Origin: Dechloromonas sp. UBA6271
GTDB lineage: Bacteria; Pseudomonadota; Gammaproteobacteria; Burkholderiales; Rhodocyclaceae
DNA: 48,631 bases
Reading direction: 5' to 3'
Assembly: GCA_002440665.1 (NCBI GenBank)
Contig: DJUX01000032.1
Coordinates: 1-48,631 of the forward strand
Below, piece after piece: positions 19,933 through 28,586 of this stretch; the stretch's first letter is position 1; each line of letters starts with the position of its first letter. Under the pieces are notes generated by a model. It made no database searches. It was not told the DNA's origin and worked only from the letters and a program-made list of their open reading frames with translations. The translations under genes and the position numbers were made by a program.

Positions 19933-21258
19933 TCAGCCCTGCCGCACGAACTCGGCGTAGAGGTCGTGATGATCGGCGTCGATCACCCGGACCTTCAGAA
20001 AATCGCCCGGCTCGGCGTCGAAATGACCGTCGATGTAGACCAGGCCGTCGATTTCCGGCGCGTCGGCCTTGGAGCGGGCGATGGTGCCTTCCTCGTCCAC
20101 CGCGTCGACCAGCACCTCGATCTCGCTGTCGATCTTGGCGGCCAGCTTTTCGGCGCTGATGTCTTCCTGCACCTGCATCAGCCAGCGACGGCGATCTTCG
20201 CGCACATCTTCCGGCGGCAGGCCTTCGAGTTCGTTGGCCTTGGCGCCATCGACCGGCGAGTAGGCGAAGGCGCCGACACGATCCAGTTTCGCATCTTCCA
20301 GGAACTGGATCAGCTGGTCGAAATCCTCGTCGGTCTCGCCGGGGAAGCCGGTGATGAAGGTCGAGCGGATGACGAGTTCCGGGCAGATCTCGCGCCACTT
20401 GCGGATGCGTTCGAGCGTATTCTCGGCCGAGGCCGGGCGCTTCATCGCCTTGAGGATCTTCGGGCTGGCGTGCTGGAACGGCACATCCAGATACGGCAGA
20501 ATCTTGCCTTCGGCCATCAGCGGAATGACGTCATCGACCGACGGGTACGGATAGACGTAATGCAGGCGGACCCAGATGCCGAATTGCGACAGCGCATCAC
20601 AAAGTTCCTTGAGGCGCGTCTTGACCGGCTTGCCGCCCCAGAAACCGGTGCGGTACTTGAGATCGACGCCATAGGCACTGGTGTCCTGCGAGATAACCAG
20701 AATCTCTTTCACGCCGGCCCGGGCCAGGTTTTCGGCCTCGGCCAGCACGTCGCCGACCGGGCGCGAGACAAGCGGGCCGCGCAGCGACGGGATGATGCAG
20801 AAGGTGCAGCTATGGTTGCAGCCTTCGGAAATCTTCAGGTAGGCGAAGTGGTCCGGCGTCAGGCGCACGCCCTGCGGCGGCACGAGGTCGGTGTAGGGGT
20901 CGTGCGGCTTAGGCAGGTGCTGGTGCACGTAGCCCATGACCTCGTCGGCGGCGTGCGGGCCGGTGACGGCGAGGACGGCGGGGTGCGTCGTCTGCACGAT
21001 GTCACCCTTGGCGCCGAGGCAGCCGGTGACGATGACCTTGCCGTTTTCGTTGAGGGCCTCGCCGATGGCGTCGAGCGATTCCTCGACGGCGGCGTCGATG
21101 AAGCCGCAGGTATTGACGATGACGAGATCGGAATTGTCGTAGCTCGGCGAGATTTCATAGCCTTCGGCACGCAGCTTGGTCAGGATGCGCTCGGCGTCGC
21201 TGCCGGCTTTCGGGCAACCCAGGGAAACAAAGCCGACGGTCGGCACTTTCGTAGTCAA
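19933..21258 (-). CDS. rimO: Ribosomal protein S12 methylthiotransferase RimO
   Basis: Radical-SAM enzyme that methylthiolates Asp88 of ribosomal protein S12. The N-terminal UPF0004 domain begins VGFVSLGCPKAGSDAERI and has further cluster Cys in VNTCGF and GCLGAKG. The radical-SAM CxxxCxxC is CNHSCTFCIIP, and a TRAM domain ends the protein. I choose a TTG start at 21258. It is preceded by GAGGTGA at proper spacing and gives 441 residues, the length of E. coli RimO. The first ATG upstream (21300) would translate a terminator-like segment. Confidence 0.92.
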   Translation of the reverse strand: MTTKVPTVGFVSLGCPKAGSDAERILTKLRAEGYEISPSYDNSDLVIVNTCGFIDAAVEESLDAIGEALNENGKVIVTGCLGAKGDIVQTTHPAVLAVTGPHAADEVMGYVHQHLPKPHDPYTDLVPPQGVRLTPDHFAYLKISEGCNHSCTFCIIPSLRGPLVSRPVGDVLAEAENLARAGVKEILVISQDTSAYGVDLKYRTGFWGGKPVKTRLKELCDALSQFGIWVRLHYVYPYPSVDDVIPLMAEGKILPYLDVPFQHASPKILKAMKRPASAENTLERIRKWREICPELVIRSTFITGFPGETDEDFDQLIQFLEDAKLDRVGAFAYSPVDGAKANELEGLPPEDVREDRRRWLMQVQEDISAEKLAAKIDSEIEVLVDAVDEEGTIARSKADAPEIDGLVYIDGHFDAEPGDFLKVRVIDADHHDLYAEFVRQG

Positions 21259-21298
21259 ATTCTTCACCTCGGATACGACAAACAACAAAGGACAAAAC

Positions 21299-21327
21299 AA
21301 AAAAGCCCCGATTCGGGATCAGGGCTT
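21299..21327 (-). terminator. Terminator-like hairpin in front of rimO
   Basis: On the minus strand AAGCCC and GGGCTT enclose 13 bases and are followed by six Ts. It lies about 40 bases upstream of the rimO start and downstream of a separate terminator for ccoG. It could end a short RNA made from the region between the two hairpins, or act as an attenuator in the rimO leader. Confidence 0.55.
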
Positions 21328-21435
21328 GGCGAATCAGCGCCGGCGCAGCAAATTTCGCAACACATTCAGCGGGAAGGATTTTCCGGCCAGCGGCGGTTTT
21401 AGTCAAACCATTCAGTCAACGGTATACGAAAGACG

Positions 21436-21464
21436 AAAAAAAAGGCGGGAGACCAGCTCCCGCC
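21436..21464 (-). terminator. Intrinsic terminator of ccoG
   Basis: On the minus strand GGCGGGAG, five bases, CTCCCGCC is followed by eight Ts. This is a textbook rho-independent terminator 25 bases past the ccoG stop codon. Confidence 0.92.
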
Positions 21465-21489
21465 CAAGCGGAGTCTGCCGAGACTGGCG

Positions 21490-22902
<1,413 letters not shown>

Positions 22903-23252
22903 TGATGATCTTTTTTCGACTTGTCGATAGGGTCGGAAACCGGGACTACGGTCACCGTGGCGGGTCTGGCTGCATTAAGCAGGCCTGCGGGGCGAAGCTA
23001 GGGAAAAATGCCGCCGGACCACCTCACGGTTGACCGGCAACATCCCCGAATAAAGCCGGGAATGCGCTTCGTTCAGGAATGGGTCACCGGTTTCCGACAA
23101 AACTATTAACAAGATGCGTGCCTGCCTCGCGTTGTTTTATTTTTTTCTTATCAATCAGTAGCTTGAACACATTCGTTCGGACTAGCTCTTTCGCACGTTG
23201 ACTCGTTGTGACAATATTGGCAAATATTATTGTCAATAATGACAGCTCTGAC
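22903..23252. other. Divergent intergenic region (ccoG / sigma54 regulator)
   Basis: This holds the promoters of two divergent genes and no gene. A TTGACT at 23198-23203 resembles a -35 for the plus-strand regulator. I see no clear FNR-type TTGAT-N4-ATCAA site for ccoG. The strongest signal is the palindrome at 23209-23235, listed separately. Confidence 0.5.
23209..23235. promoter_or_regulatory. Palindromic operator candidate at the sigma54 regulator start
   Basis: TGACAATA, 11 A/T-rich bases, TATTGTCA: a perfect 8-bp inverted repeat ending 17 bases before the ATG of the regulator and just after a TTGACT -35-like box. Its position fits repression or autoregulation. I do not recognise the binding protein. 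Confidence 0.5.
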
Positions 23253-24572
23253 ATGACCGCCCATTTCCTCAGCGAACTGATTTCCTTCCTCGACGGCCTG
23301 CCCGAACCGCGCATCGTGATGGATGCCGATTACCGCATCGTCGCTGCCAACGCCGCCTATATCCGCGAATTCGGCAGCGGCGAGCCGATCGCCGGGCGCA
23401 CCTGCTACGAGGTTTCGCACCACTTCGACGTGCCCTGCGACCAGGCCGGCGAATCCTGCCCGCTCAAGCAAAGCCTTGAAGCCGGCACCCCGCAGCGCGT
23501 ACTCCACCTGCACCACACGCCGCGCGGCGAGGAACACGTCGATGTCGAAACAACTCCGATTCGCGACGACCAGGGACAGATCGTCTATTTTGTCGAAACC
23601 ATGCGCGTTGTCCGCCAGGCCAGCGGCCGGGCGGCGGCGCGGGGGCTGGTCGGGCGGGCGCCGGCCTTCGTCGGCATGCTGGAGAAGGTGCTACGCGTGG
23701 CACCTTCCGACGCCGCCGTGCTGCTGCTTGGCGAAACCGGCACTGGCAAGGAACTGGTTGCCCACGCCATTCACGACGCCGGCAAGCGCAACGAAGGGCC
23801 GTTCGTTGCGGTCGACTGCGCCGGAATGACCGAAACGCTGTTCGAGAGCGAACTGTTCGGCTACGAAAAAGGCGCCTTCACCGGCGCCACCAATCGCAAA
23901 CCAGGGCTGGTCGAAGCCGCCGCCGGCGGTACACTGTTCCTCGACGAAATCGGCGAACTGCCGCTCGTCCTCCAGGTCAAGCTGCTGCGCCTGCTGGAAA
24001 CCGGCACCTACCGCCGCGTCGGCGGCCTCGACTGGCTGCCGGCAGACTTTCGCCTGATCACCGCCACCCACCGGGACCTGCGCGCCATGGTGCAGGCCGA
24101 GACCTTCCGCCGCGACCTCTACTTCCGCATCAACACTTTCCCGATCCACACACCGGCGCTACACGAGCGGCCCGGGGACATCCCGCTGCTGGCGAAATCG
24201 TTACTGGAGCGCGTCGACCGTGAGGCCGGGCGCCATTTCACCCCGGCAGCGCTCGCTTGGCTGGCCGGCCGCCGCTACAGCGGCAACATCCGCGAGCTGC
24301 GCAACCTGATCGAACGCGCCACCCTGCTCGCCGACGGCAACACGATCGACGAGCACCACCTCGCCGAAATGGCCGACGACATCCCCCTAGCACCTCCCGA
24401 AACCAGTGCTTTGTTCCGCCTGAGCGAAGTGGTGGATCTGGCGACGTTGGAAAAACGCTACCTGGAATGGGTCCGGACGAACCCGGAAAGCGACCTGCCG
24501 ACGCTGGCCGGCAAGCTCGGCATCAGCCCGCGAACGCTCTACCGCAAGCTTCAGAATGGGCGCAACACATGA
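23253..24572 (+). CDS. Sigma54-dependent activator with Cys/His-rich PAS sensor
   Basis: A 439-residue NtrC-type activator. The PAS domain (about 1-115) contains CYEVSHHFDVPCDQAGESCP, a Cys/His cluster that could bind heme, an Fe-S centre or a metal. The AAA+ domain has Walker A GETGTGKE near residue 159, the sigma54 contact loop GAFTGA near 206 and Walker B GGTLFLDEIGEL near 232. A Fis-type helix-turn-helix ends the protein (LPTLAGKLGISPRTLYRKL). The open frame starts at a GTG (23208), but that codon lies in the palindrome; I prefer the ATG at 23253 although its ribosome binding site is weak. No -24/-12 target promoter is evident nearby, so its regulon is unknown. Confidence 0.88.
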   Translation: MTAHFLSELISFLDGLPEPRIVMDADYRIVAANAAYIREFGSGEPIAGRTCYEVSHHFDVPCDQAGESCPLKQSLEAGTPQRVLHLHHTPRGEEHVDVETTPIRDDQGQIVYFVETMRVVRQASGRAAARGLVGRAPAFVGMLEKVLRVAPSDAAVLLLGETGTGKELVAHAIHDAGKRNEGPFVAVDCAGMTETLFESELFGYEKGAFTGATNRKPGLVEAAAGGTLFLDEIGELPLVLQVKLLRLLETGTYRRVGGLDWLPADFRLITATHRDLRAMVQAETFRRDLYFRINTFPIHTPALHERPGDIPLLAKSLLERVDREAGRHFTPAALAWLAGRRYSGNIRELRNLIERATLLADGNTIDEHHLAEMADDIPLAPPETSALFRLSEVVDLATLEKRYLEWVRTNPESDLPTLAGKLGISPRTLYRKLQNGRNT

Positions 24573-24629
24573 ACTGGTGTCGCGCAAAGGCTCGTCGAAT
24601 GCACACAGAGCATCGGGCGCGCTACCCGA

Positions 24630-24824
24630 TTACCCTTCCGCCGCTGCGCCTTGCTCGACCGACAGTTCGAGCAGGCGCTGCTCGAACTGTCGCCTGTCGG
24701 CCATGATTCGCTCCTTCAACCCGGCCAGGCCAAGCTCATGCGCAACATCAGCCGCATGCGCCTCGACCCTGAGCAGCGCCTCAAGATAGCTTCGTTCCAG
24801 TTCAAGGGCGTCTTCCGGCTCCAA
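24630..24824 (-). CDS. Small helical hypothetical protein
   Basis: A 64-residue frame (LEPEDALELERSYLEALLRV and on), mostly charged and helical, with GC-rich third positions like real genes here. I favour the TTG at 24824, with GGGAG six bases upstream; the frame is open to 24887 but that part overlaps a terminator. It sits just past the old tRNA-Ser terminator and converges on the sigma54 regulator. I recognise no family, and the coding call is uncertain. Confidence 0.3.
   Translation of the reverse strand: MEPEDALELERSYLEALLRVEAHAADVAHELGLAGLKERIMADRRQFEQRLLELSVEQGAAAEG
24660..24692. other. 14-bp perfect inverted repeat
   Basis: CGACAGTTCGAGCA, five bases (GGCGC), TGCTCGAACTGTCG. It lies 88 bases after the sigma54 regulator stop and would form a strong hairpin in that mRNA. 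There is no T-run, so it may stabilise or mark the 3' end rather than be a classic terminator. It lies inside the small frame on the other strand. Confidence 0.5.
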
Positions 24825-24873
24825 TTTCCGCTCCCGACGAAATCGATTCAACGCGAATGGTACGCAAAATGGC

Positions 24874-24907
24874 AAAAAACCCGCCAAGCGATCTGCCGTG
24901 CGGGTTT
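24874..24907 (-). terminator. Displaced native terminator of tRNA-Ser
   Basis: On the minus strand AAACCCGC, 15 bases, GCGGGTTT, in a run of six Ts. It lies directly outside the left attachment repeat. If the element is removed in silico, it falls right behind the 3' end of tRNA-Ser, as expected for the original tRNA terminator. Confidence 0.7.
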
Positions 24908-24915
24908 CAATAATA

Positions 24916-24931
24916 TCTGGCGGAGAGGGCG
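24916..24931. other. Left attachment repeat
   Basis: TCTGGCGGAGAGGGCG, an exact copy of the segment spanning the 3' end of tRNA-Ser at 30251-30266. It contains TGGCGGAGAGG, the complement of the acceptor 3' strand with CCA. It is the element end nearest the integrase. Confidence 0.88.
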
Positions 24932-25052
24932 TCCGCTTTCCGCATAACTCGCATCGTCTCAGGTTAATTCACAGTTCCAAGTATTCACGGGCTTCTCAGC
25001 CCGTTTAATGTTTCAGCTTGCATCATTTTGTTTCTTACAATACCATCATTAT

Positions 25053-25075
25053 TGATGGGTACATTGTGGGGTACA
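25053..25075. promoter_or_regulatory. Integrase arm-type repeats, left
   Basis: TGATGGGTACA followed at once by TTGTGGGGTACA, just before the integrase start. The first unit is repeated exactly at 30202-30212 near the other end. Upstream TACCATCA (25041-25048) forms an inverted partner. The pattern fits integrase or excisionase binding sites, which would also control int. Confidence 0.55.
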
Positions 25076-25079
25076 GAAA

Positions 25080-26318
25080 ATGGCACGTAAAGCCAAGGAA
25101 CTATCAGCGCTAGAAGTCAATCGACTGACGAAGGCAGGTTATCACTTCGTTGGTGGCGTGTCTGGCCTAGCGCTTCAGGTTTCGCCATCCGGCGCGCGTA
25201 GCTGGATACTCCGGGCAACAGTCGGAACAAGGCGGCGCGATATTGGGCTAGGTGGATTCCCTGACGTTACGCTTGCCGGAGCTAGAGAAGCCGCCCGCAC
25301 CGCACGCGAGAAGATCAAAAACGGAATTGACCCGGTAGAAGAATCCAAGGCCAAGCGCAGCGCATTGGCCGCTGCTCAGGCTTCAGCGCTTACCTTCAGC
25401 GATGCCGCGGCTAAATACATCGCCGCCCATGAATCAGGATGGAAAAACGCGAAGCACGCGGCGCAATGGTCAGCAACGCTTGAAAGCTACGCTTACCCGA
25501 CAATCGGTAAGATCCGCGTTTCCGACATTGAAACAGCGCACGTGGTTAGCATCCTTGAATCAATCTGGAAAACAAAGACCGAAACGGCAAGCCGCTTACG
25601 TGGTCGGATTGAATCGGTTTTAGATTGGGCGACCGTCCGCGGATACCGTAAGGGAGAAAACCCGGCGCGATGGCGTGGCCATCTGGATAAGTTGCTTCCG
25701 GCGCGTTCTAAGGTACAGAAAGTCGACCACCATGCCGCGCTACCATTTGGCGAAATCGGCGCTTTCATGGTGGAACTGGCGAAGGTAGAAGGACTAGGCG
25801 CTAGAGCGCTGGAATTTGCCATCCTGACCGCAGCAAGGTCTGGCGAAGTCCGCGGCGCTACGTGGTCGGAAATCGACTTGACCGCAAAAGTCTGGACTAT
25901 TCCAGCATCGCGCATGAAAGCCGAGAAGGAACACCGCATACCGCTTTCAGATACCGCCGTTTCACTTTTGGAAGCCCTACCCCGCATCGCCGGAACGGAT
26001 CTCGTTTTCCCATCGGCAAAGAACGCGCAATTATCCGACATGACGCTAACGGCGGTTCTCCGGCGCATGGAAAAGCCAGTTACCGCGCATGGCTTCCGTT
26101 CAACCTTCCGAGATTGGGCGGGCGAAACGACAGCTTACCCGCGGGAAGTCATTGAACACGCACTAGCGCATCAATTGAAAGACAAGGCCGAAGCCTCATA
26201 CGCACGCGGAACACTTTTCGAGAAGCGCCGCCGCTTGATGAATGATTGGGCGAAGCAATGCGGAACGGTACAGAGCACCGCAACCGTTACGCCGATACGG
26301 AGCAACACCGCCGCCTAG
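25080..26318 (+). CDS. int: Tyrosine integrase, P4 type
   Basis: A 412-residue site-specific recombinase that integrates at tRNA genes. The N-terminal DUF4102-type arm-binding domain covers about 1-85, the core-binding domain about 105-190 and the catalytic domain about 210-390. Catalytic residues are visible: Arg in AARSGEVRGATW, Lys in ASRMKAEKEHR, His and Arg in AHGFRSTFRDW, His in EHALAHQ and the nucleophile Tyr in EASYARG. All are intact, so it should be active. It lies 148 bases inside the left attachment repeat, at the end away from the intact tRNA. Confidence 0.95.
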   Translation: MARKAKELSALEVNRLTKAGYHFVGGVSGLALQVSPSGARSWILRATVGTRRRDIGLGGFPDVTLAGAREAARTAREKIKNGIDPVEESKAKRSALAAAQASALTFSDAAAKYIAAHESGWKNAKHAAQWSATLESYAYPTIGKIRVSDIETAHVVSILESIWKTKTETASRLRGRIESVLDWATVRGYRKGENPARWRGHLDKLLPARSKVQKVDHHAALPFGEIGAFMVELAKVEGLGARALEFAILTAARSGEVRGATWSEIDLTAKVWTIPASRMKAEKEHRIPLSDTAVSLLEALPRIAGTDLVFPSAKNAQLSDMTLTAVLRRMEKPVTAHGFRSTFRDWAGETTAYPREVIEHALAHQLKDKAEASYARGTLFEKRRRLMNDWAKQCGTVQSTATVTPIRSNTAA

Positions 26319-26398
26319 ACGGTTTCTAGGCAATGCGGCTGACAAGGTGCGCAAACACCCTGCCAGCCTGACCGCAACGCAATGGAGGAAATTGCATC

Positions 26399-26674
26399 AT
26401 GGCTGATAACACTGTAACAGGAAGGGCGCTTCCCGAAATCAACAAGGCGACACAAGAAAGCCTTGCGCTGCGACTTGAGGACATGTTCCATATCTCAACC
26501 GCGATTTATGACCTGAGTATTGATTTAGTTGAATCGACCGACACAAAAAGCCAGCACATGCTGCGAGGCATTCGGGAAATGGCTAAAGCCTTGGCTAGAG
26601 ACTTGGATGATATTGAAACGAAAATGACGGGGCAAAGTACCGGGTATTTCGATAGCCACTTTAACGAAGCATGA
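26399..26674 (+). CDS. Hypothetical protein of the integrated element (91 residues)
   Basis: I do not recognise this protein. It is acidic and mostly helical, with two helices likely (residues 15-50 and 55-80), and has no signal peptide or membrane segment. A strong ribosome binding site (TGGAGGAAATT) precedes the ATG, which supports it as a real gene. A terminator follows 20 bases after the stop, so it closes the int transcription unit. By position between int and alpA it might be a regulator or excision accessory, but nothing in the sequence shows it. Confidence 0.7.
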   Translation: MADNTVTGRALPEINKATQESLALRLEDMFHISTAIYDLSIDLVESTDTKSQHMLRGIREMAKALARDLDDIETKMTGQSTGYFDSHFNEA

Positions 26675-26693
26675 TTTGAAATCTCGTATATAC

Positions 26694-26717
26694 AACCCGG
26701 CCATGCGCCGGGTTTTT
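26694..26717 (+). terminator. Terminator after the 91-residue gene
   Basis: AACCCGGC, five bases, GCCGGGTT, then a run of five Ts. Clear rho-independent form on the plus strand. Confidence 0.85.
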
Positions 26718-26747
26718 AATGGTGATAACACATGAATAAAAAAGTTA

Positions 26748-26777
26748 TTGACTGAAACAATATTTTTGAATTAGAAT
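26748..26777 (+). promoter_or_regulatory. Sigma70-type promoter
   Basis: TTGACT (26748-26753), 18-base A/T-rich spacer, TAGAAT (26772-26777). It is one of the best promoter matches in the window. Transcription would start near 26784 and meet a terminator about 50 bases later. Confidence 0.6.
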
Positions 26778-26783
26778 TTTTTC

Positions 26784-26834
26784 GGGGAGTCGTGCGCCCA
26801 TAATAAACACAACCGCCTCAGGGCGGTATTTTTT
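26784..26834 (+). ncRNA. Candidate short RNA of the integrated element
   Basis: Between the promoter at 26748-26777 and a terminator at 26812-26834 (ACCGCC, four bases, GGCGGT, then A and six Ts) lies a unit of about 50 bases with no reading frame. The terminator may also be leaky, making this the 5' leader of alpA. Evidence is only the promoter-terminator arrangement. Confidence 0.4.
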
Positions 26835-26840
26835 CGCCTA

Positions 26841-26856
26841 TCGTCAGCAATGACGA
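26841..26856. promoter_or_regulatory. Small palindrome upstream of alpA
   Basis: TCGTCA, four bases, TGACGA, about 100 bases before alpA. It is either a repressor or AlpA site or a further RNA hairpin. No other evidence. Confidence 0.3.
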
Positions 26857-26871
26857 TTAAATAGCAAAACT

Positions 26872-26905
26872 AAGCCGGTTTCCAGAAATGGACTCCGGCT
26901 TTTTT
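26872..26905 (+). terminator. Second terminator in the alpA leader
   Basis: AAGCCGG, 16 bases with an inner TCCA/TGGA pairing, CCGGCTT, followed by a T-run. Rho-independent form. Confidence 0.75.
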
Positions 26906-26913
26906 GCGTTCAC

Positions 26914-26935
26914 AACCCGCTTCGGCGGGTTTTTT
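26914..26935 (+). terminator. Third terminator in the alpA leader
   Basis: AACCCGC, the stable tetraloop TTCG, GCGGGTT, then more Ts. It ends 18 bases before the alpA ATG, so transcripts from upstream should rarely reach alpA unless antitermination occurs. Confidence 0.8.
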
Positions 26936-26952
26936 CATTTAAGGAGCAACAC

Positions 26953-27141
26953 ATGAGCAATTCACTTCGCCCCCGACAAGCTGCTGATTTTCTCGGAATT
27001 GGTCGCGCTACGCTTTGGAGATGGTCGAAAGAACGTAACGATTTTCCGAAGCCGCGCAATCTGTCGCCTCGCTGTGTAGTTTTCGACCAGTCGGAGCTTA
27101 TCGCATGGCGCGATGCTCAGATGGCCAGCAAAGCAGCGTAA
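26953..27141 (+). CDS. alpA: AlpA-family phage regulator
   Basis: A 62-residue MerR-like helix-turn-helix protein: LRPRQAADFLGIGRATLWRW is the recognition unit and the end FDQSELIAWRDAQ is typical of AlpA. In P4-like elements AlpA activates integrase or excision genes. The AAGGAG ribosome binding site is well placed. It directly follows a row of terminators and is tightly followed by the next gene. Confidence 0.88.
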   Translation: MSNSLRPRQAADFLGIGRATLWRWSKERNDFPKPRNLSPRCVVFDQSELIAWRDAQMASKAA

Positions 27142-27151
27142 GGGGATGGCC

Positions 27152-27445
27152 ATGAAAACGACCATCACAAATGCAAACGCCGGGGGGCAACCCGGCGCTG
27201 GCGATACTGCAAAGACCACTCACAAACGCAAGATTATCACGAAAATCGACCGCGTAATTGAAGCGCTGAAACAGCCGGAAGGCATGAATCGCTTTGATGC
27301 CGAGCGCATGGGCGACCACTGCCTTAATAGCAGCGTCGCAGTAATTCGCACCATGTACGGCGAACGTTTGATTCAGCGTTGGGAACGTGTTCCTAGCCGG
27401 TTCAATCCTGACGGCGTGCGCGTCTATCGCTACTGGCTGCTATGA
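27152..27445 (+). CDS. Winged-helix-like small protein of the element
   Basis: A 97-residue protein. The N-terminal 25 residues are low-complexity. The rest (KIDRVIEALKQPEGMNRFDA, then a second helix and RVYRYWLL) resembles the winged-helix modules common in phage genes that judge target repeats. I chose the ATG at 27152, which has AAGGGG at good spacing; an ATG two codons earlier is too close to it. The next gene starts one base after the stop. DNA binding is likely, the exact role unknown. Confidence 0.7.
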   Translation: MKTTITNANAGGQPGAGDTAKTTHKRKIITKIDRVIEALKQPEGMNRFDAERMGDHCLNSSVAVIRTMYGERLIQRWERVPSRFNPDGVRVYRYWLL

Positions 27446-27446
27446 G

Positions 27447-28127
27447 ATGGCCAAGGGCAACCGGAAACCCATTGAGGCCGTTAAATCACGTTACACGGCG
27501 CTTCCCCATGCTTTGCTGGATTCCGTGGCATTCATGGGCGCAAGCCATATTGCTCGCTCTTTGCTAATCGACATGATGCGACAGCATACCGGCGCGAATA
27601 ACGGCTTTATCCATGCCGCTGTGAGCTGGCTACGGAAACGCGGTTGGTCTTCGACTGGCCAGATTCAGAGCGCCAAGGCGGAGCTAATCGAGCGCGGTTT
27701 GATCGTTCGGACAAAGCTAGGCGGATTGAATGCCGGGCCGGATCTGTACGCATTGACCTGGCTAGAGGTTTCCAATTTCGCCGGGCTTGATTTGAAACCT
27801 ACTCAATACCATCCGGGCGCTTGGAGTCAGCTTAATCCACTGCCCGCCATCGGTAGCAAAGACAAGGCCGAACAGATCACAGTCAATGGCCGGAAGGCTG
27901 GAAAACAGATCGTCAAAAAACGCGAGCGCTGTTCCGACATACGGAACGAAGCTGTTCCGGCTTACGGAATAGCAAAGTTCCCGACTGTTCCGGCACCCGG
28001 AACGAAAACGGCCAATTCTAAGGATTCGACTGTTCCGGCACCCGGAAACAATGAATCTATACCACTACCCACCCGGAAAACTTCTCGCGTTGTCGGAAGG
28101 AAAAGAAGGGAGGAAATCGCCGCTTAA
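27447..28127 (+). CDS. Replication-like winged-helix protein with iterons in its gene
   Basis: A 226-residue protein. Residues 8-110 look like a winged-helix DNA-binding domain (YTALPHALLDSVAFMGASHI, GFIHAAVSWLRKRGWSSTGQ, ELIERGLIVRTK). The C-terminal ~70 residues are Lys/Arg-rich, low in structure, and include two PTVPAPG/STVPAPG repeats. Those repeats arise because the DNA there carries four TGTTCCG-N5-CGGAA dyads. Plasmid and satellite replication proteins often carry their own iterons at this place. I therefore suggest a replication initiator, by arrangement rather than family match. The longer frame from 27387 overlaps the previous gene. Confidence 0.6.
   Translation: MAKGNRKPIEAVKSRYTALPHALLDSVAFMGASHIARSLLIDMMRQHTGANNGFIHAAVSWLRKRGWSSTGQIQSAKAELIERGLIVRTKLGGLNAGPDLYALTWLEVSNFAGLDLKPTQYHPGAWSQLNPLPAIGSKDKAEQITVNGRKAGKQIVKKRERCSDIRNEAVPAYGIAKFPTVPAPGTKTANSKDSTVPAPGNNESIPLPTRKTSRVVGRKRREEIAA
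27930..28047. repeat. Four iteron-like dyads, candidate replication origin
   Basis: TGTTCCG-N5-CGGAA occurs at 27930-27946, 27953-27969, 27986-28002 and 28031-28047. Units three and four share the same spacer (GCACC). Start-to-start distances are 23, 33 and 45 bases, close to two, three and four helix turns. The dyads force the repeated Val-Pro-Ala residues in the encoded protein, so they appear to be selected as DNA. A further partial unit, TGTTCCGGCTTTCG, lies at 29025 inside another gene. Confidence 0.6.
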
Positions 28128-28232
28128 TCGACATTGGCGGAGAAACCTTCCGTTTCAGATCCCACTGACAGGCGCTTACAAGCCCATGAAACAAAAAACC
28201 CCTCATTCGACCCATCAAAAGGACACAGCAAA

Positions 28233-28580
28233 ATGAACATTGATGTAACCAACCAACCGGCAATCAGTCGAGGCGCCGAAATTATGAACGCCGCCATTGA
28301 GCATTGCGGCTCGCAGGAAGTTATCAAAATATTCCGCGAACAGATCAACGCTGTCGTGCGTAATCGCAACAAACCGAGCGTTGAGAAAATCAAGATCAAC
28401 CGCACCGGCGACACGGCGCTAGACGCTGTTGTTAGTGCCGAAAAAATCCGCGTGAATCCGTTTGAGGAAAGTTTTCACGAACTTGTTGGCATGACGCTTT
28501 CCTTGGTCGAGCACCTGTACCGCTTGAAATCCGCAGCGCGGACGGAATCCGCGCAAATCCCCGAAATCGAAAAGGAGTAA
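28233..28580 (+). CDS. Hypothetical protein of the element (115 residues)
   Basis: I do not recognise this protein. It starts MNIDVTNQPAISRGAEIMNA and appears mostly helical, with no membrane segment. AAAGGA lies ten bases before the ATG. The frame is open for another 33 codons upstream from a TTG, but that part lacks coding character. It follows the replication-like gene after 105 bases and is six bases ahead of the next gene, so it is part of the same transcript. Confidence 0.65.
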   Translation: MNIDVTNQPAISRGAEIMNAAIEHCGSQEVIKIFREQINAVVRNRNKPSVEKIKINRTGDTALDAVVSAEKIRVNPFEESFHELVGMTLSLVEHLYRLKSAARTESAQIPEIEKE

Positions 28581-28586
28581 CACCCC

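Noticed and set aside
27930..28047. CRISPR array
   Set aside because: The repeats are short dyads with unequal short spacing inside a coding frame, unlike CRISPR repeats, and there are no cas genes in the window.
28051..28236. 61-codon frame between the replication-like gene and the 115-residue gene
   Set aside because: It overlaps the end of the replication-like gene in another frame and has no ribosome binding site.
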